Positions 23,930-34,651 of a stretch of 64,000 nucleotides of DNA are shown piece after piece. Location: assembly GCF_035046485.1 (NCBI RefSeq), contig NC_085138.1:23716800-23780799 (forward strand), written 5' to 3'. Numbering within the stretch: the stretch's first letter is position 1; every line of letters begins with the position of its first letter. Position numbers and translations under genes: made by a program. Under the pieces are notes generated by a model. That model had not been told where the DNA came from. It saw nothing but the letters and a program-made list of their open reading frames with translations, and ran no database searches. This stretch comes from Aedes albopictus (lineage: Eukaryota; Arthropoda; Insecta; Diptera; Culicidae).

Positions 23930-24430
23930 AATAGGCTTCGACTGGATGATCGTTGGTTATCTAAAATTTCGGCTTCGGTCAGAAAAATTGCGTAGATTTG
24001 CTACGAGTGGATTTTGGAAATACTGAGTTTTGCAGCTTTTACATTTATGTAAATCGTTCCTCGTTCTCTCGCCAAACCAGTCTTTCAGTGAACTATTGTT
24101 CATGTATCGCATCATGTATTCATGATGGCGCTCTGTAGATTTTTTAACTGGACCATGAAGCTCAGCCGCGCTCGGAAATACTGACTTGAGATTATTTGCG
24201 TAAGTAAAAGTGATATTCTGTTGCTTCTCTCGCTCTAGTTCCTACCGAAGCGGCGCGGCTGTCGGTACCGCACATTTTTGAAAACATTTGACTATTGCTA
24301 GATACAGGTCAGAGCCAATGTTAGCGCCATGATAGGTCCTGACATTAAACATGCCGAAAATGTGCCGCCCATCGCATATGGTAGAACAGCCATGTTCTTG
24401 GACAAGGCGAAACCATTAAGGTGAAACGGG
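23930..24430 (-). mobile_element. Second LINE relic (endonuclease end and linker)
   Basis: On the minus strand 24430-23930 reads through FNVRTYHGANIGSDLYLA, the same endonuclease C-terminal block as in the neighbouring LINE (NVRTYRSANIDSDHCL). A degraded linker follows, with ELEREKQQNITF and DWFGERTRNDLHKCK. Stops are present. It duplicates part of the 20868-23770 copy, so it is a separate insertion of a related element. Confidence 0.55.
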
Positions 24431-24488
24431 ACGCCGTGTTATTTTTCCTATCTTGCCTCTTTTTCTAAAAATTTGCCTCGCGATTTTG

Positions 24489-24617
24489 AAGATGGTAATC
24501 TCGAGTTCTATCGCACTGAAGATGTTGAAAACCAATCAGCATGTGCACTGCAAGTGAGCATACACAATGATAGGTTTTTGTTGCAAAATATGAAGTAGAA
24601 TCTGAGATTACCATCTT
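24489..24617. mobile_element. ~129-bp hairpin MITE
   Basis: AAGATGGTAATCTCGAGTTC at 24489-24508 is mirrored by GAATCTGAGATTACCATCTT at 24598-24617, with a short unrelated core between. No target duplication could be fixed. No coding capacity. Confidence 0.5.
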
Positions 24618-24867
24618 AGGAGCCACAGAGCAATGGCGGATATTTCCTCGACCGTCCCGTCCGCCCTTAAGTCGTCATTGAGGACGTGGTAGGATGTTCT
24701 CTTGTACGATTCATGCGAAAAAATAGTCATTCCAGTATTGGTTGTATAGTATAACTGCTGAATGCCAACAAGTGGTACAATTTCACATGATCGGCTTAAT
24801 TATCTATATTGCAAATCCCATCATCACCAATCTCCGGCTGGCACAATACAAGCAATCAACGCAAATT

Positions 24868-25413
24868 CTATCCCACAATGAAATTCACACCTTCCCAATC
24901 CGCATGTGGTAGCAGCACACCACCATTCACCAAAGTCCTTATTCTCACCTTCTGACCTTCTGAACAGCAAAGCGTCTCAGGCAAAATGTGGGAACCGCCG
25001 GCAGCCATTTCCTGTGGATTAAACGAATCGGAGATGACTTTTACAATCACAAGCCAAGATAACTTATGTAACCTGCCGCCGCCGCTGCCTCTGCCTCCGT
25101 CCAGACCCGGCAGGAATCCCGCGTAGATCGAGTCATTAGCCAACTATATCATCATCATCATGGTCGTCGTCGTTTTGGAAGGCTCCTCCAAGCCATCGTC
25201 GATTCTACTGTCTGTTGGGGATCGCTTTCGGTTTAGTCGCCCCTTCCGGTACCCACAAGTGCAGCTCAAGACCCAATCCCAGAAGTTAAGAAAATAAGTT
25301 ATTAATATTAGGAAAAGTGCCCAAATTAGAAGGCTGCTCGACGAGGATACCGCAATAGTAGGTCCCGCAGGCGCACCACACCACATTACCAGGCAGATTT
25401 TTCTCACTTTCAT
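24868..25413 (-). CDS. Candidate membrane-protein gene segment with an in-frame TAG (uncertain)
   Basis: A minus-strand ATG at 25413 opens 89 codons: a short N-terminus, a Ser tract, a hydrophobic segment (LLIWALFLILITYFLNFWDWV), a basic GYRKGRLNRKR stretch, and a Thr/Met-rich end from a small (ATG)n run. It stops at TAG (25146-25144). The same frame stays open for another 91 codons to 24868. Inside that second part lies a possible 61-bp mini-intron (GCAG|GTTACA ... CCACAG|GAAATG, about 25074-25014). It could be the start of a host gene, a pseudogene, or chance. I recognise no family. Confidence 0.25.
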
Positions 25414-25419
25414 TACTAT

Positions 25420-25835
25420 CTCGTGATGATGATTATTCGGGCTGCTGGCTGCTGTGCTGAGCGGTGTGGCACCAAGTATATTATCGAAAACGGTTGCTCG
25501 CGCGCACTGCCACTGATCGTCAGGGGACCTTTGATTTGCCCGAGTTTTGGCCGAGTCATGCCGGCTTGGATTCGGCTCTTCGTCAGTCGGTTGGGCATGG
25601 GCAGTGTTCTGTTCTTACCGCGGCGCAGACTCAAAGCGAAGCGACGCGCGGCACGGCACCACCGGACTGGACGAATGGTTGGTTGTTGATACGCCCCCTC
25701 CGAGGGAGTTTTAATTTTTGATTTTGTTTTTGCGTCCGTTCCAGAGCGCAAGTAAATTTGCTTTTCGGTGTGTGCCATTGTGGATTGAGCGTTTTGTCCT
25801 TTTGTGCTAAAGATATTGTTACACACGGTACAAAC
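25420..25835. other. GC-richer non-coding segment
   Basis: Overlapping open frames exist on both strands, but none shows conserved features. They reflect base composition. The segment lies just upstream of the minus-strand ATG at 25413 and could be its promoter region. Confidence 0.3.
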
Positions 25836-25839
25836 GTCT

Positions 25840-27210
25840 GTATGAAATCAGTGACAATTTGAAGTTTGTAAAACAGATGATTTCCTGTACTACAGGTTCC
25901 AAATATCACCGCTTTCAGGATGCTGTTCAGGTCCTTCTTCAATTGCAGCACGTCTAAGGACCTTAGGAGAGATTTAGGGACAAATCCGGTTGCCGAGAGA
26001 ACAACCGGAACTATACGGACGTCTTCCCAATGCCACATCTGCTTCAACTCCTCCGCTAGGTCGTGGTACATGGTTATCTTGCCGGAGAACGTTGATTGGA
26101 CATTATGGTCTAACGGTACAGCGATGTCAATGAGGATTACCCGCTTCATCCTTTTGTCGTAAACCACAATGTCGGCACGAAAGAGGACGTCCGTAATGAT
26201 CTCGCGATTCCAGTACCGTAAACCGGGGTCAAATTGATCTCCGGGTCGAAATTGATCACACGTTTTTCGGTTAGGTTTAGCATATTTTAAGTAATTTCCT
26301 TTCAACTATCGTGCAGTTGGGAACCGATACTAAACGATATTTGCTTGGAAACTATTTGAAGTATGTTTTATCTAACGGAAAATCGTCTGATCAATTTCGA
26401 CCCGGAGATCAATTTGACCCCGGTTTACGGTACAACTTTATGCAACTATTTTCCATAACCGGGTCCGGCTGGTACTTGTAGTAGGGTACAAATCTGTCGA
26501 ACAAGTTGTGATTTAAAGCAAGCTGTTGGTGCACAATCTTGGCAACTTCGATCCAGCTAACACTGAACAGCCTGCAACGACATGCCTACTGAATTGCACT
26601 TCCTGCAGCGGTCCTCCACGTCTTCGTGCAATATGTACCGCCGATAGTTCTTCATCGCAATTACCCGGTCCTGGATGGCTACCATGAAACCTTCTGTTTC
26701 CGAGAAGAGGTCACCCCGCACCAGCCACGCGTTCGATGCCGCCTTATCGATGTACTCGAGCTCCAGTTGATGGGGGTGCGTCTCATGCAACTCCTTCTGC
26801 TTCCACGCTACGATCATCTCGTCAACGGTCTTGATGTCGCAGTTCAGCTGGTAATCCTCCTGCGCCAGATGCAGGGCGCTGTAACCGTGGTCAGCTTCAC
26901 ATACAGTGCGATACATTTCATGACGGTTCTGGCTTTCTATGAAATATGCCCGCAACTGCTGGATCTGGGAGACACATAGTGCCTGGATATCGGTGACGCC
27001 TCTTCCTCCTACTACGCGTGACAGGGTGACTCTCTTGATGGACGACTTTGGATGGCGCATGCGGTGCTTGGTGAACGCCACTCGTACTGCTCGTTCTAAC
27101 GCCTCGAGGTCAGTCTTGGTCCACTTTACCACCCTAAAGCTGTAGGTCAACTGGGGCACAGCAAATGTGGATCGCCTTCACCTTGTTGCTGGCTGACAGA
27201 AAGCTCCTCA
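25840..27210 (-). mobile_element. R2/R4-like LINE fragment: RT C-terminus, zinc knuckle and restriction-like endonuclease
   Basis: On the minus strand it starts near 27210, reading VPQLTYSFRVVKWTKTDLEALERAVR, LSRVVGGRGVTDIQAL and a YIDKAASNAWLVRGDLF segment. A cysteine cluster (RCRKCNS) lies near 26590. After a 215-bp insertion it resumes at YWNREIITDV. The last block has FRADIVVYDKRMKRVILIDIAVPLDHN and VRIVPVVLSATGFVPKSLL, which matches the PD-(D/E)XK restriction-like endonuclease at the C-terminus of R2/R4-group LINEs. The gene is 5'-truncated and carries at least one frameshift near 27160. The group assignment is from pattern memory. Confidence 0.75.
26216..26430. mobile_element. 215-bp TA-flanked MITE inside the R2/R4-like LINE
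   Basis: Near-perfect inverted termini of about 42 bp: CCGTAAACCGGGGTCAAATT at the left, its complement at the right. The sides are flanked by TA (26214-26215 and 26431-26432). Excision of the element and one TA rejoins the LINE frame as K-L-Y-W-N-R-E. The TA duplication suits a Tc1/mariner-mobilised MITE. Confidence 0.85.
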
Positions 27211-27399
27211 GATCAGTTCCTTCTTGATCGCTGTGTGGCGAATACCTTTCAGTTGCACAAATTATTGTCTTTATTAATGAGGCTTTCAACCCTTGGTTGG
27301 TTCGCCTCAAATTCTACAACATTGTCGTTGAATTACGAAAGACTTGTGTTCCTTATTTAGACTTCATTCGTGGATAAGTGACGAACCTTCGAAAGAGGG

Positions 27400-27930
27400 G
27401 CATTTGCAGGAGTAACTACCGGGATTTCTTCCAGAGTTTCGCGCTGGATATCTTCCGGAAATCCTTCCAAAATTTATCCAAGGTTCCTTCAGGAATATCT
27501 CTTAATGAATTTCCGAGATGGCTTTTCAACCGTTTTTCTTGTGGGAACTTCATCCGAAGAGTTTTCTAAAATTTCTCTCCGATTTCTTCGTGGAATTTCT
27601 CTTAGTGGTTTTCAGAGTTCCTCCTTGAATTGCAAAATTGCTCATAATATTTCTCCAAGAGGCCTTTGTTTAATGATTCCACGAAAAACTCCTGGAAAAA
27701 AGCCCTGCAAGAATTCTGGGAACAATTATTAAAGAAACCCCAAAAGGAGCACCCAGGATCTCGGGACAATTTCCGGTAGGGATACCACTGGAAGAAACCT
27801 AAAAAACTCTGAAACTAATCGCGGGAAGAACACCAAGATAAATATCAGGAATAGCTCCTGCGGAAACCTCAAAATAATCTTCGGAAATGATCCCGGCAAT
27901 AATCTTGGAAGAAAGTACAAGATAAAATCC
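27400..27930. repeat. Diverged 12-bp satellite block
   Basis: Degenerate GGAATTTCTCC / GGAACTTC-type units related to the satellite in the palindrome, but more decayed. No gene. Confidence 0.55.
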
Positions 27931-28369
27931 AAAAAAAACTGTTGCTCAAGAGCAACATCATGTCAACAACATATCAGAAGGCCGGCTCCAGACCAGAGGC
28001 ACTCAAAAACAAATTTTCGATAGAAGGTTCGGAGGGTCAAGTCACATATACTAATCAACTCAGTTCGTAGAATGGAGATGATGTCTGTATGTGTGTATGT
28101 ATGTATGTGCGCAAAAAAAGTTCACTCACTTTGAGGGCACTTCCCGTTGACCGATTTTTCGGATTTTAACACGAATTGAATCGGAATTTTATCGCATAGT
28201 TTTCTATTAAAAATTGTCCGGATCGGTCAAGGCTTTCCGGATTTTTGACCATTTCAGTGATCCGGACCAGCACCGGTAGAACTAAATCAAGTCCCATCAT
28301 GCGACACATCAAACTGCGACGATTTTTGTAACCTTAAGCATGGTTGACGAATTTTGTGCGGAAATCAAT
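27931..28369. other. Non-coding, dispersed-repeat-like sequence
   Basis: Contains a short GTATGTGTGTATGTATGTAT microsatellite near 28087. No coding segment or element boundary was recognised. Confidence 0.4.
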
Positions 28370-30000
28370 ACTGGAGCCCAAAATTCAAGATGGCAGCCTA
28401 ATATTCAAGATGACGGCTCCAAATTTAAGATGGCGGTTATTGAACCTTCTTCGTGCATTAGCTTGCGCACACCTCACTGACCTAGTGTACGTTTAGGGAT
28501 CACAATGACCCCAATGCACGAGTTTTAGGCTCTAAAACCATGCAATATGGGGTATATTTTGTATGGGAAAGATATCCAGAATCCAAAAATAACGACGAGA
28601 ATATCCTAGATGGCGGCTACAAATTCAAGATTACGGCTGTTTAATGGTGTTTTAGGCTCTAAGGCCATGCAATATGATATATAGATATGGGGAGGATATG
28701 TCCAGAGTCCAAAAAATACGAACAGAATATCCAGGATGGCGGTCTAAAATCCAAGATAGCGGCTGTTTGGTCGCCATTTTTTCCGCAGTCAAGTTCGCAG
28801 ATTGTGAACAATCTTCGATACCCAAATACGTAGTTTATGTTTAGTTTTTTTTATTTGTGTGTATTTTAACTTAATGCTAATTCTACACTCTTTATGTTTA
28901 GTCCTTTTCTGTCAGATCGGTATAACACGCTAAATATAGTTTCCACAAAAGGCAATTTACACGAAAAGAACACACGGTAATGTCTATGCTAAAACCATGC
29001 AATATGGGGTATATTTCGTAAGGGGTAGATGTTCGGACTCCAAAAATAGCGACCAGAATATCCAGATAGCGGCTCCAAATTCAATATGGCGGCAGTTTAA
29101 TGAAGTTTTGGGTCCTAAAACCATGCAATATGGGTATAATTGATCTGAGAAAGATGTTCAGAGTCCAAAAATAGCGACCAGAGTATCTAAGATGGTTGCC
29201 TAAAATCCAAGATGTCGGCTCCAAATTCAAGATCACGTCTGTTAATAGGAGTTTAAGCTCTTAAAGCATGCAATATGGGTATATTTGGTATGGGGAAGAT
29301 GACTGCACTCCAAAAATTACGACTAGAATATCCAAGATGGCGGTCAACAATCCAAGATGGTGGCTCCAAAGTCAAGATGGCGGCTGCTTAATGTAGTTTT
29401 GGCCCTAAAAGCATGAAATATGGGGTATATTTGGTATGGAGAAGATGTACGGAGTCCAAAAATGGCGACAAGAGAACCCAAGATGGCGGCCGAAAATCCA
29501 AGATGCCAGTTCTAAATTTCAGATGACGGCTGTTTAATAGAGTTTTGGGCCTTAAAACAATGCAATATGGGTATATTTGGTATAGGGGAGATGTCTATAC
29601 TCCAAACATGGTGACCAGAACATCCAAAATGGCGGTCTAAAATCCAAGGTGATTGCTCCAAATATAAGAAGGCGGCTGTTCAATGGAGTTTAAAGGCCCT
29701 AAAACCATGCAATATGGGTATATTTGGTATGGTAAAGATGTCCGGACTCCGGAGGCCAAAAATGGTGACCAGAATATCCAAGATGGCGGCCTAAAATTCA
29801 GGATGGCGGCTTCAAACTCAAGATGATGTCTGTTTAAGTTTTAGGCCCTTAAACCATACAAGATGAGTATAGTTAGTATGGGGAAGATGTCCGGAGTCCA
29901 AAAATGGCAGAGTCCAAAAATTATTTCCAAGAGGGCGGACTTTAATCCAAAATGGCGGCTCAAAATTCAAAATTGCGGCAAATCAAATTTTTTTAACAAT
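28370..30000. repeat. Tandem array, ~126-148-bp unit, rich in AAGATGGCGG motifs
   Basis: About nine copies of a unit containing CCATGCAATATGGGTATA, GGTATGGGGAAGATGTCC, GAGTCCAAAAAT, and two or three ATGGCGG-type motifs, ending in GTTTAATGGAGTTTTAGGCC. The anchor CATGCAATATGG recurs at about 28539, 28666, 28996, 29122, 29267, 29412, 29558, 29706 and 29855. Spacing is about 126-148 bp except for a 330-bp gap, which holds unrelated sequence at about 28790-28975. No open frame of note. Confidence 0.8.
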
Positions 30001-30169
30001 TTAAGGCATAAACATCAAAAGCCAGATAAACGATATGATTTCTGATGCCGTGTATGGATTTTTGTTAAACGTATGAGAGTGCGATATTCATCAACATGTC
30101 AATTGAGTTTTATTGAAATGGTTTTTCGAAGGCGCGAGAAAAGCGCCATACTGCAAGGTGGATTAATTA

Positions 30170-30291
30170 GGGGCCATCCATTAAGTACGTCGTGACAAGC
30201 AATGTATTAAGTATAGGAAAAACCCGTACGAAGGGGGGAGGGGCGGTCGAAAACTCGCAATTTTAGCGTGACGTACTTAATGGATGCTCCC
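30170..30291. mobile_element. 122-bp MITE with TTA flanks
   Basis: Inverted ends GGGGCCATCCATTAAGTACG (left) and its near complement CGTACTTAATGGATGCTCCC (right), with TTA on both sides (30167-30169 and 30292-30294). No coding capacity. Confidence 0.75.
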
Positions 30292-30369
30292 TTAGGGTTT
30301 TTTAACTATGTTAACAAGATTTTTAGCTAAAGGCTAGTTCATCTCGGGGCTTTACTTCCCTTACGAAGG

Positions 30370-30470
30370 AAGAACACAAATTTATGTGAATATGTCGAGA
30401 GTAGGATTCGATCTCAAGTCCTCGGCGTTATAGTCACGGGCTTTAACCATCACACAAAGTCCGTTCCACT
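30370..30470 (-). repeat. tRNA-like SINE fragment
   Basis: On the minus strand the sequence carries a B-box-like GAGATCGAATCC (about 30414-30403), preceded by GTGTGATGGTTAAAGCC and TATAACGCCGAGGAC, spaced as in a tRNA-derived SINE head. No cloverleaf complete enough for a tRNA gene is visible. Confidence 0.4.
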
Positions 30471-30479
30471 CTAGAAGAC

Positions 30480-30640
30480 GACTGACGGTAATTTCTTGAA
30501 TAAATTACAGGAGAAATTTCAGAAGAAAGTCTGGAAGGAACTCGGTGGAGCTCTAGTAGAAATTCCAGAAGTAACTCCTGTAGGAACTCTGTGAGAAATC
30601 CCACGTGCAACTTCTGAGAAAATCGCAACATGAGCACCAG
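30480..30640. repeat. Short diverged 12-bp satellite patch
   Basis: Units such as GGAACTCTGTGAGAAAT and AGAAATTCCAGAAGTAACTCC resemble the palindrome satellite. No gene. Confidence 0.4.
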
Positions 30641-30849
30641 CCTTACGACCGTAAATGGCTACCGAAACAACCAGCATCTTAAGGAACGTTCACAATTTAT
30701 GTCCAACATTTGGAATAGGGGAGATCTAGGAAAGTGTGACAGTAAGTAGATCACAGACAGAAAAATAGCGCGACAAAGGGGAAAGAGGGAGATTTTGAAA
30801 TCTCGAAAAAGCGATGGACGTAATAAATTAAGCTTCCCTTATACAGAGA

Positions 30850-31600
30850 ATACCTTCAAACACGTTCCCATCAATCACTACCTCAGCATTAACAACATTA
30901 GGCCTGCCTCTGATTCTACCCGTTATCAGGTACTTCGTTTTGATGGAGTTAATCGTCAAGTGCATCATCGCTGTCTCTATCTTTAGAGGAGCATGAGCTT
31001 ACTCCACTGCCCTATGATCGATGAGATAATCCTTCTGTACTTTGCGCACTCTATTCTGTGCCCCTTCTTATAGATTGGGCGTATGAGATCATCCAACCAG
31101 CTAATGATCAATCCTTATCCCCCAAATCTTTACAATAATCTGGTTAATTGATTAATGTAGCTGTTCGCTTCCGTCCTTAAAAATAAGTACGACCGGGATC
31201 TCATCCTTCCCAGCAGCCTAGATGTTTTGCAGCTCCTTATGGACATTCTTAACATCATCCAGTGCTGGTGATTCCACTGCTGGGTGCTCCTTCACTGCTA
31301 CCATTCAACAAATCTTCGAAGCTCTTTTTCCACCTGACTGTCATCATTGTTTTGTCTGTCAGCAAATTTCCTTCCCGGTCGTTGCACATTACGGATACTA
31401 GCACAGGCTTGTGCTACGCACCATTGACAGTTGCGTAAAATCGCTGCATATCCTTCCTGTCCATACTTTCGTTTCTCTTCTGTTCTTGCCACTCTGTACC
31501 GCTTCCTGCTGAACCAGGTACCGGCCACTAGCTTTCGACTTCCGGCAGCATTATTTTCATTCGTCACTCGTTGGAACTCATCTTCGAATCAACCATTATG
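30850..31600 (-). mobile_element. Degraded LINE fragment (pre-RT region)
   Basis: On the minus strand the frames show VMCNDREGNLLTDKT followed by VRWKK and FEDLLNG, then a decayed RT start with IYKKGHRIECAKYRRI. The pieces lie in different frames with many stops. This is a LINE pseudogene, broadly like the LINE at 20868-23770 but not the same copy. Confidence 0.55.
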
Positions 31601-31644
31601 ATGGTGTTACTGAGCGGTGTATATCACCTCTTGTGCTGTTGTTG

Positions 31645-32060
31645 TCATGGCTTCATGAACAAGCTGTTCACACCTCCAGATTGGTTGGTCTCTGATGGTA
31701 CTGTGCAGCAAACCCTTCGGCTGACAAGCGTTGGATATTGGAACGCATGGTTTTGTTGTTTCTTGAACTCGTGACGCTGGATAAGCGAGCCCGAATAGGC
31801 CTTTTCAGTTGACAGGTCCACGCATGCCACTGTTTACAACTGCTGAACAAAGGCGCAAGGTCCGAGGTAGACTAAGTGCTCCACCACCTCGAAAGTGTCC
31901 CCATCTATTGCAACACTGTTGTCTAGACTTGCCTTGTCGTTCGCAGTTCATCCATATACTTCACAAACACGTTGAAGTTCACCATCAGTCTTTGCGGCTT
32001 CACGTTTCAGGCGTGTGTACAGTTCTATCTATCAGCTTTCCTGATCTGCCGTTTGCAGCA
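31645..32060 (-). mobile_element. LINE RT C-terminal relic
   Basis: On the minus strand a short run reads NSVAIDGDTFEVVEHLVYLG, the post-catalytic block of LINE reverse transcriptases (compare VEELVYLGSLVT in the LINE at 20868-23770). Flanking parts are too decayed to place. Confidence 0.45.
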
Positions 32061-32122
32061 TAGTTGTCCCATGTTAATAGAGATTCCCATAGAACATGGG
32101 GCAACTATGCTGCACACGGCAG
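32046..32122. repeat. 77-bp hairpin (inverted repeat)
   Basis: CTGCCGTTTGCAGCATAGTT at the left pairs with AACTATGCTGCACACGGCAG at the right; the arms of about 30 bp differ at a few positions around an 18-bp loop. A small MITE or an end of a larger element. Confidence 0.6.
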
Positions 32123-32199
32123 TAATGTTCTAGCAATAATATACATGGCATCCGCAAAACAGACAAATCGACCGGATTTCGGGATTCCAGTATCATTTA

Positions 32200-34326
32200 A
32201 TTCAAATGTGTAGCTGTACCTCTGTTCAACTCTCTATTCAAACATTTCAAAATAACTCTTCGATCTTAGCTTCAATCGAAGAATAATCCCTGCAAGCCTC
32301 CATTGATAGCAATTGATCCGTGGTGAATCGGGCACATATGGCGTCTCGAAATTCCAATCCATCGGCGATCGTACGCTCGCCAATGGGGCCATGGCGATCA
32401 ACCTAGCCATAGCCTCAGCCAAGAAGGGTCTGAATAACAACAAAACATATCACAAAACAAACTGCTCATTTACGGCATCACTGTTTTCCCCTGGCGAAAT
32501 TGATTTCCGCTGGTTGCGTCGCCCCTCGTTCCAACGCCTCTCCGAATGCTATCACTCAGCGCGCTGCTTTCTCACCGACCGATCGATCGTACGCTTTTCT
32601 TCTCCTCTGGATCACCAAGGTACGGACGGACGCCCGAACAAAAACCAAACCGCCTTCCAATCTACGGCCTACCTACCTGCTTCGTTGGCCCTCTTCTGCT
32701 GCATCGCCTTTGCCTTCGCCTTCTCCTCCTGCTCCTTCGCTTTGCTCCGCCCTGCCCAAGAAAAGAAAACCCTTATCAAAATTCCATTATCTATTTCGGT
32801 TTCAACTTTCCGCGCTGCCCTCGCCGCTGGGTCTCGTTCTTTCCCCGATCCAAGAGGTTTGCGATCGATCCACTTCACTTTGCCACAAAAGGGAGAAGAA
32901 AGCCTTTATCCGGATGATGAAGATGATGATGGCCTTGCCAAGAGCGCTTGATGCCTGCGCGTTGCGTCGTCTCCTTGCTTCTCGCTACTGCTTCAGCTGT
33001 TGTTGGTCCGTTCGTTCCTTGGACTTCTTCGTCCTCTGTCCACACACAACACTTCGATCGGGACAACCTCGGCGGGCGCGAAGGAACATCGAGACCCAAC
33101 AGCAGATTAATTAGCGCTGATTAGATCGTTTCCCTTCGCGCGCTTGCCCCGTCGCCGTCGTACGCGAGCACTCATACCCAGACCCACACACCCAAGCACC
33201 CTTTCCTCCGGCACCAATACCACCACGCGCGTCGACTCGATCGTCAGCTACCAAACTTCCAAACTTGGGCGGCGAAGATCGGACGCGAGCGGTGACAAGG
33301 GAAAAAATGTATCCAATCTCCTTCTGACGGCGCGCGGCTCCTTTCCGCCGTCGTCCCGTGGGCCCGGCAAAGGCCCGCAAAGATGCGCGAAAGAAGCATT
33401 CTTGAAAAATTACACCCGTGCAAAACCGACATCCGATTAATTTCCTTCTTCTGCTCGCTCGATCGCTCGATTCGGCAGCAACCGAACAAGCGACGAACCC
33501 GCTCAATTCGACTCGGCATTTGTTCGGCTCTCTCGCACGCTGAACGATCGCGCAAGAGCAAGAGAATAAATTGCGTGTCGTGGAGAGAACCGAGAGATGG
33601 AGAAACCAAGAGAAAGAGACTACAATGAAGCTGGATAACTACAATTTGATCGGTCGTTGGAACAAGTGCAGTGCTGCCAGCTGCCTGCATCAACGAACAC
33701 GATCATCAAACTGATAATACTTTTTTAAACGTGAGCCTCGGTCTCTCCAAGCGTACACTTACACGCGGTAAATTACAGTACCTGAATGCTTTCCCTTCAC
33801 CAAGGTTCTGAGCTGTGCGCTGTCCTCCAGAGTACCAAGAAACTCTCACTAAAAGATAGTGGTAGGTAATTGCGATCGGTCGGTCCATCGAAGAAAAAAC
33901 AGGGTTACACGCGAAATTGGTTCGAAAGAAAGCCGGAAAAAATTGATGCTTTCGATCGATCGACCGCGGAGAGAGAGTAATGACCAAAACGAAGCGAAAG
34001 AGCAAAATCATGCGGTAAAGATGATAGCAATCATAATAATTGATTACACGTATACTTCCTTCAATTTATTTATCAAAATCTTCACCGGTATTCGTTCCGT
34101 CCGAGTTTGGTTGGGTGAAACCGCCGACAAAAAATTGTACAAGAAGACATTGCTGCGCTGCTGTTGTAATGTGCCACGAAGATGGGTGGAAAGAAAATGA
34201 GGTAAAACGATCGCGCGAGAGCGGGAGAGAGAGAGAGTAATCGATCGCGTGAGAGATTTTCACCGCGAAAGCTTCGTTTTTCGTTTGAAAGACCACCTTT
34301 CGGGTCCAAACTCTCGACTCTCGTGA
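32200..34326. other. GC-richer upstream region of the TTC28-like gene
   Basis: Base composition changes here: less AT, many CGATCG words and pyrimidine tracts, and none of the repeat families seen elsewhere. Overlapping open frames on both strands (the longest about 212 codons at 32313-32951) have no recognisable features and look compositional. The region most likely holds regulatory DNA or non-coding first exons of the downstream gene. Confidence 0.4.
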
Positions 34327-34364
34327 TCAGTTCAGTTCCGACCGACAACCGCGAAAGGCAGACC
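34327..34364 (+). promoter_or_regulatory. Candidate TATA-less core promoter (Inr plus DPE-like)
   Basis: Two overlapping TCAGTT words (34327-34332 and 34332-34337) fit the arthropod initiator consensus. AGACC follows at 34360-34364, about +27 from the second A, within one base of the usual DPE position. No TATA box is visible. It lies about 125 bases ahead of the candidate first coding exon. These are short motifs, so this is suggestive only. Confidence 0.3.
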
Positions 34365-34460
34365 CCACGATCGGTGCCGTTCCGTTGCGCGATCACCAGT
34401 TTCACTCACTCTCTCTCTCCGCGCGGTGGACTTTCTTTGCGCTTCTCTGCTCTGTGTTCG

Positions 34461-34502
34461 ATGAGGGCACACAAGCTCCAACTGTCCGAGTTTATTTTTT
34501 CG
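34461..34502 (+). CDS. TTC28: Candidate first coding exon of the TTC28 orthologue
   Basis: An ATG at 34461 opens 14 codons (MRAHKLQLSEFIFS) ending at 34502, immediately before GTACGT. The phase is 0, which matches the phase-0 acceptor at 34651/34652, and would give a 149-bp intron. Upstream in the same frame the sequence stays open to about 34323, so the start choice rests on the first well-placed ATG. A different, more distal first exon is equally possible. Confidence 0.35.
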
Positions 34503-34651
34503 GTACGTCGTATAGCCTAGTTCCATCATTCCATTCCGACAGGGTAGAAAGAGACACACAAGCACACGAACCCCATAATTACCTGTCGCGGACCCTAAAA
34601 AGTGGACGTTGTTAACGTGTTGTTTTTTCGATTTTTCTTGTGTTTTTCCAG

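Noticed and set aside
25423..25721. Open frames of 85-88 codons on the plus strand
   Set aside because: Overlapping frames in a GC-richer stretch with no domain, splice or start context.
30370..30470. A tRNA gene on the minus strand
   Set aside because: Only a B-box-like segment and a loose head are present and the stems do not close, so it is better explained as a SINE fragment.
32313..33114. Overlapping frames of 204-212 codons upstream of the TTC28 orthologue
   Set aside because: Three frames and the reverse strand are open together, composition is skewed, and no motif or splice pattern supports any of them.
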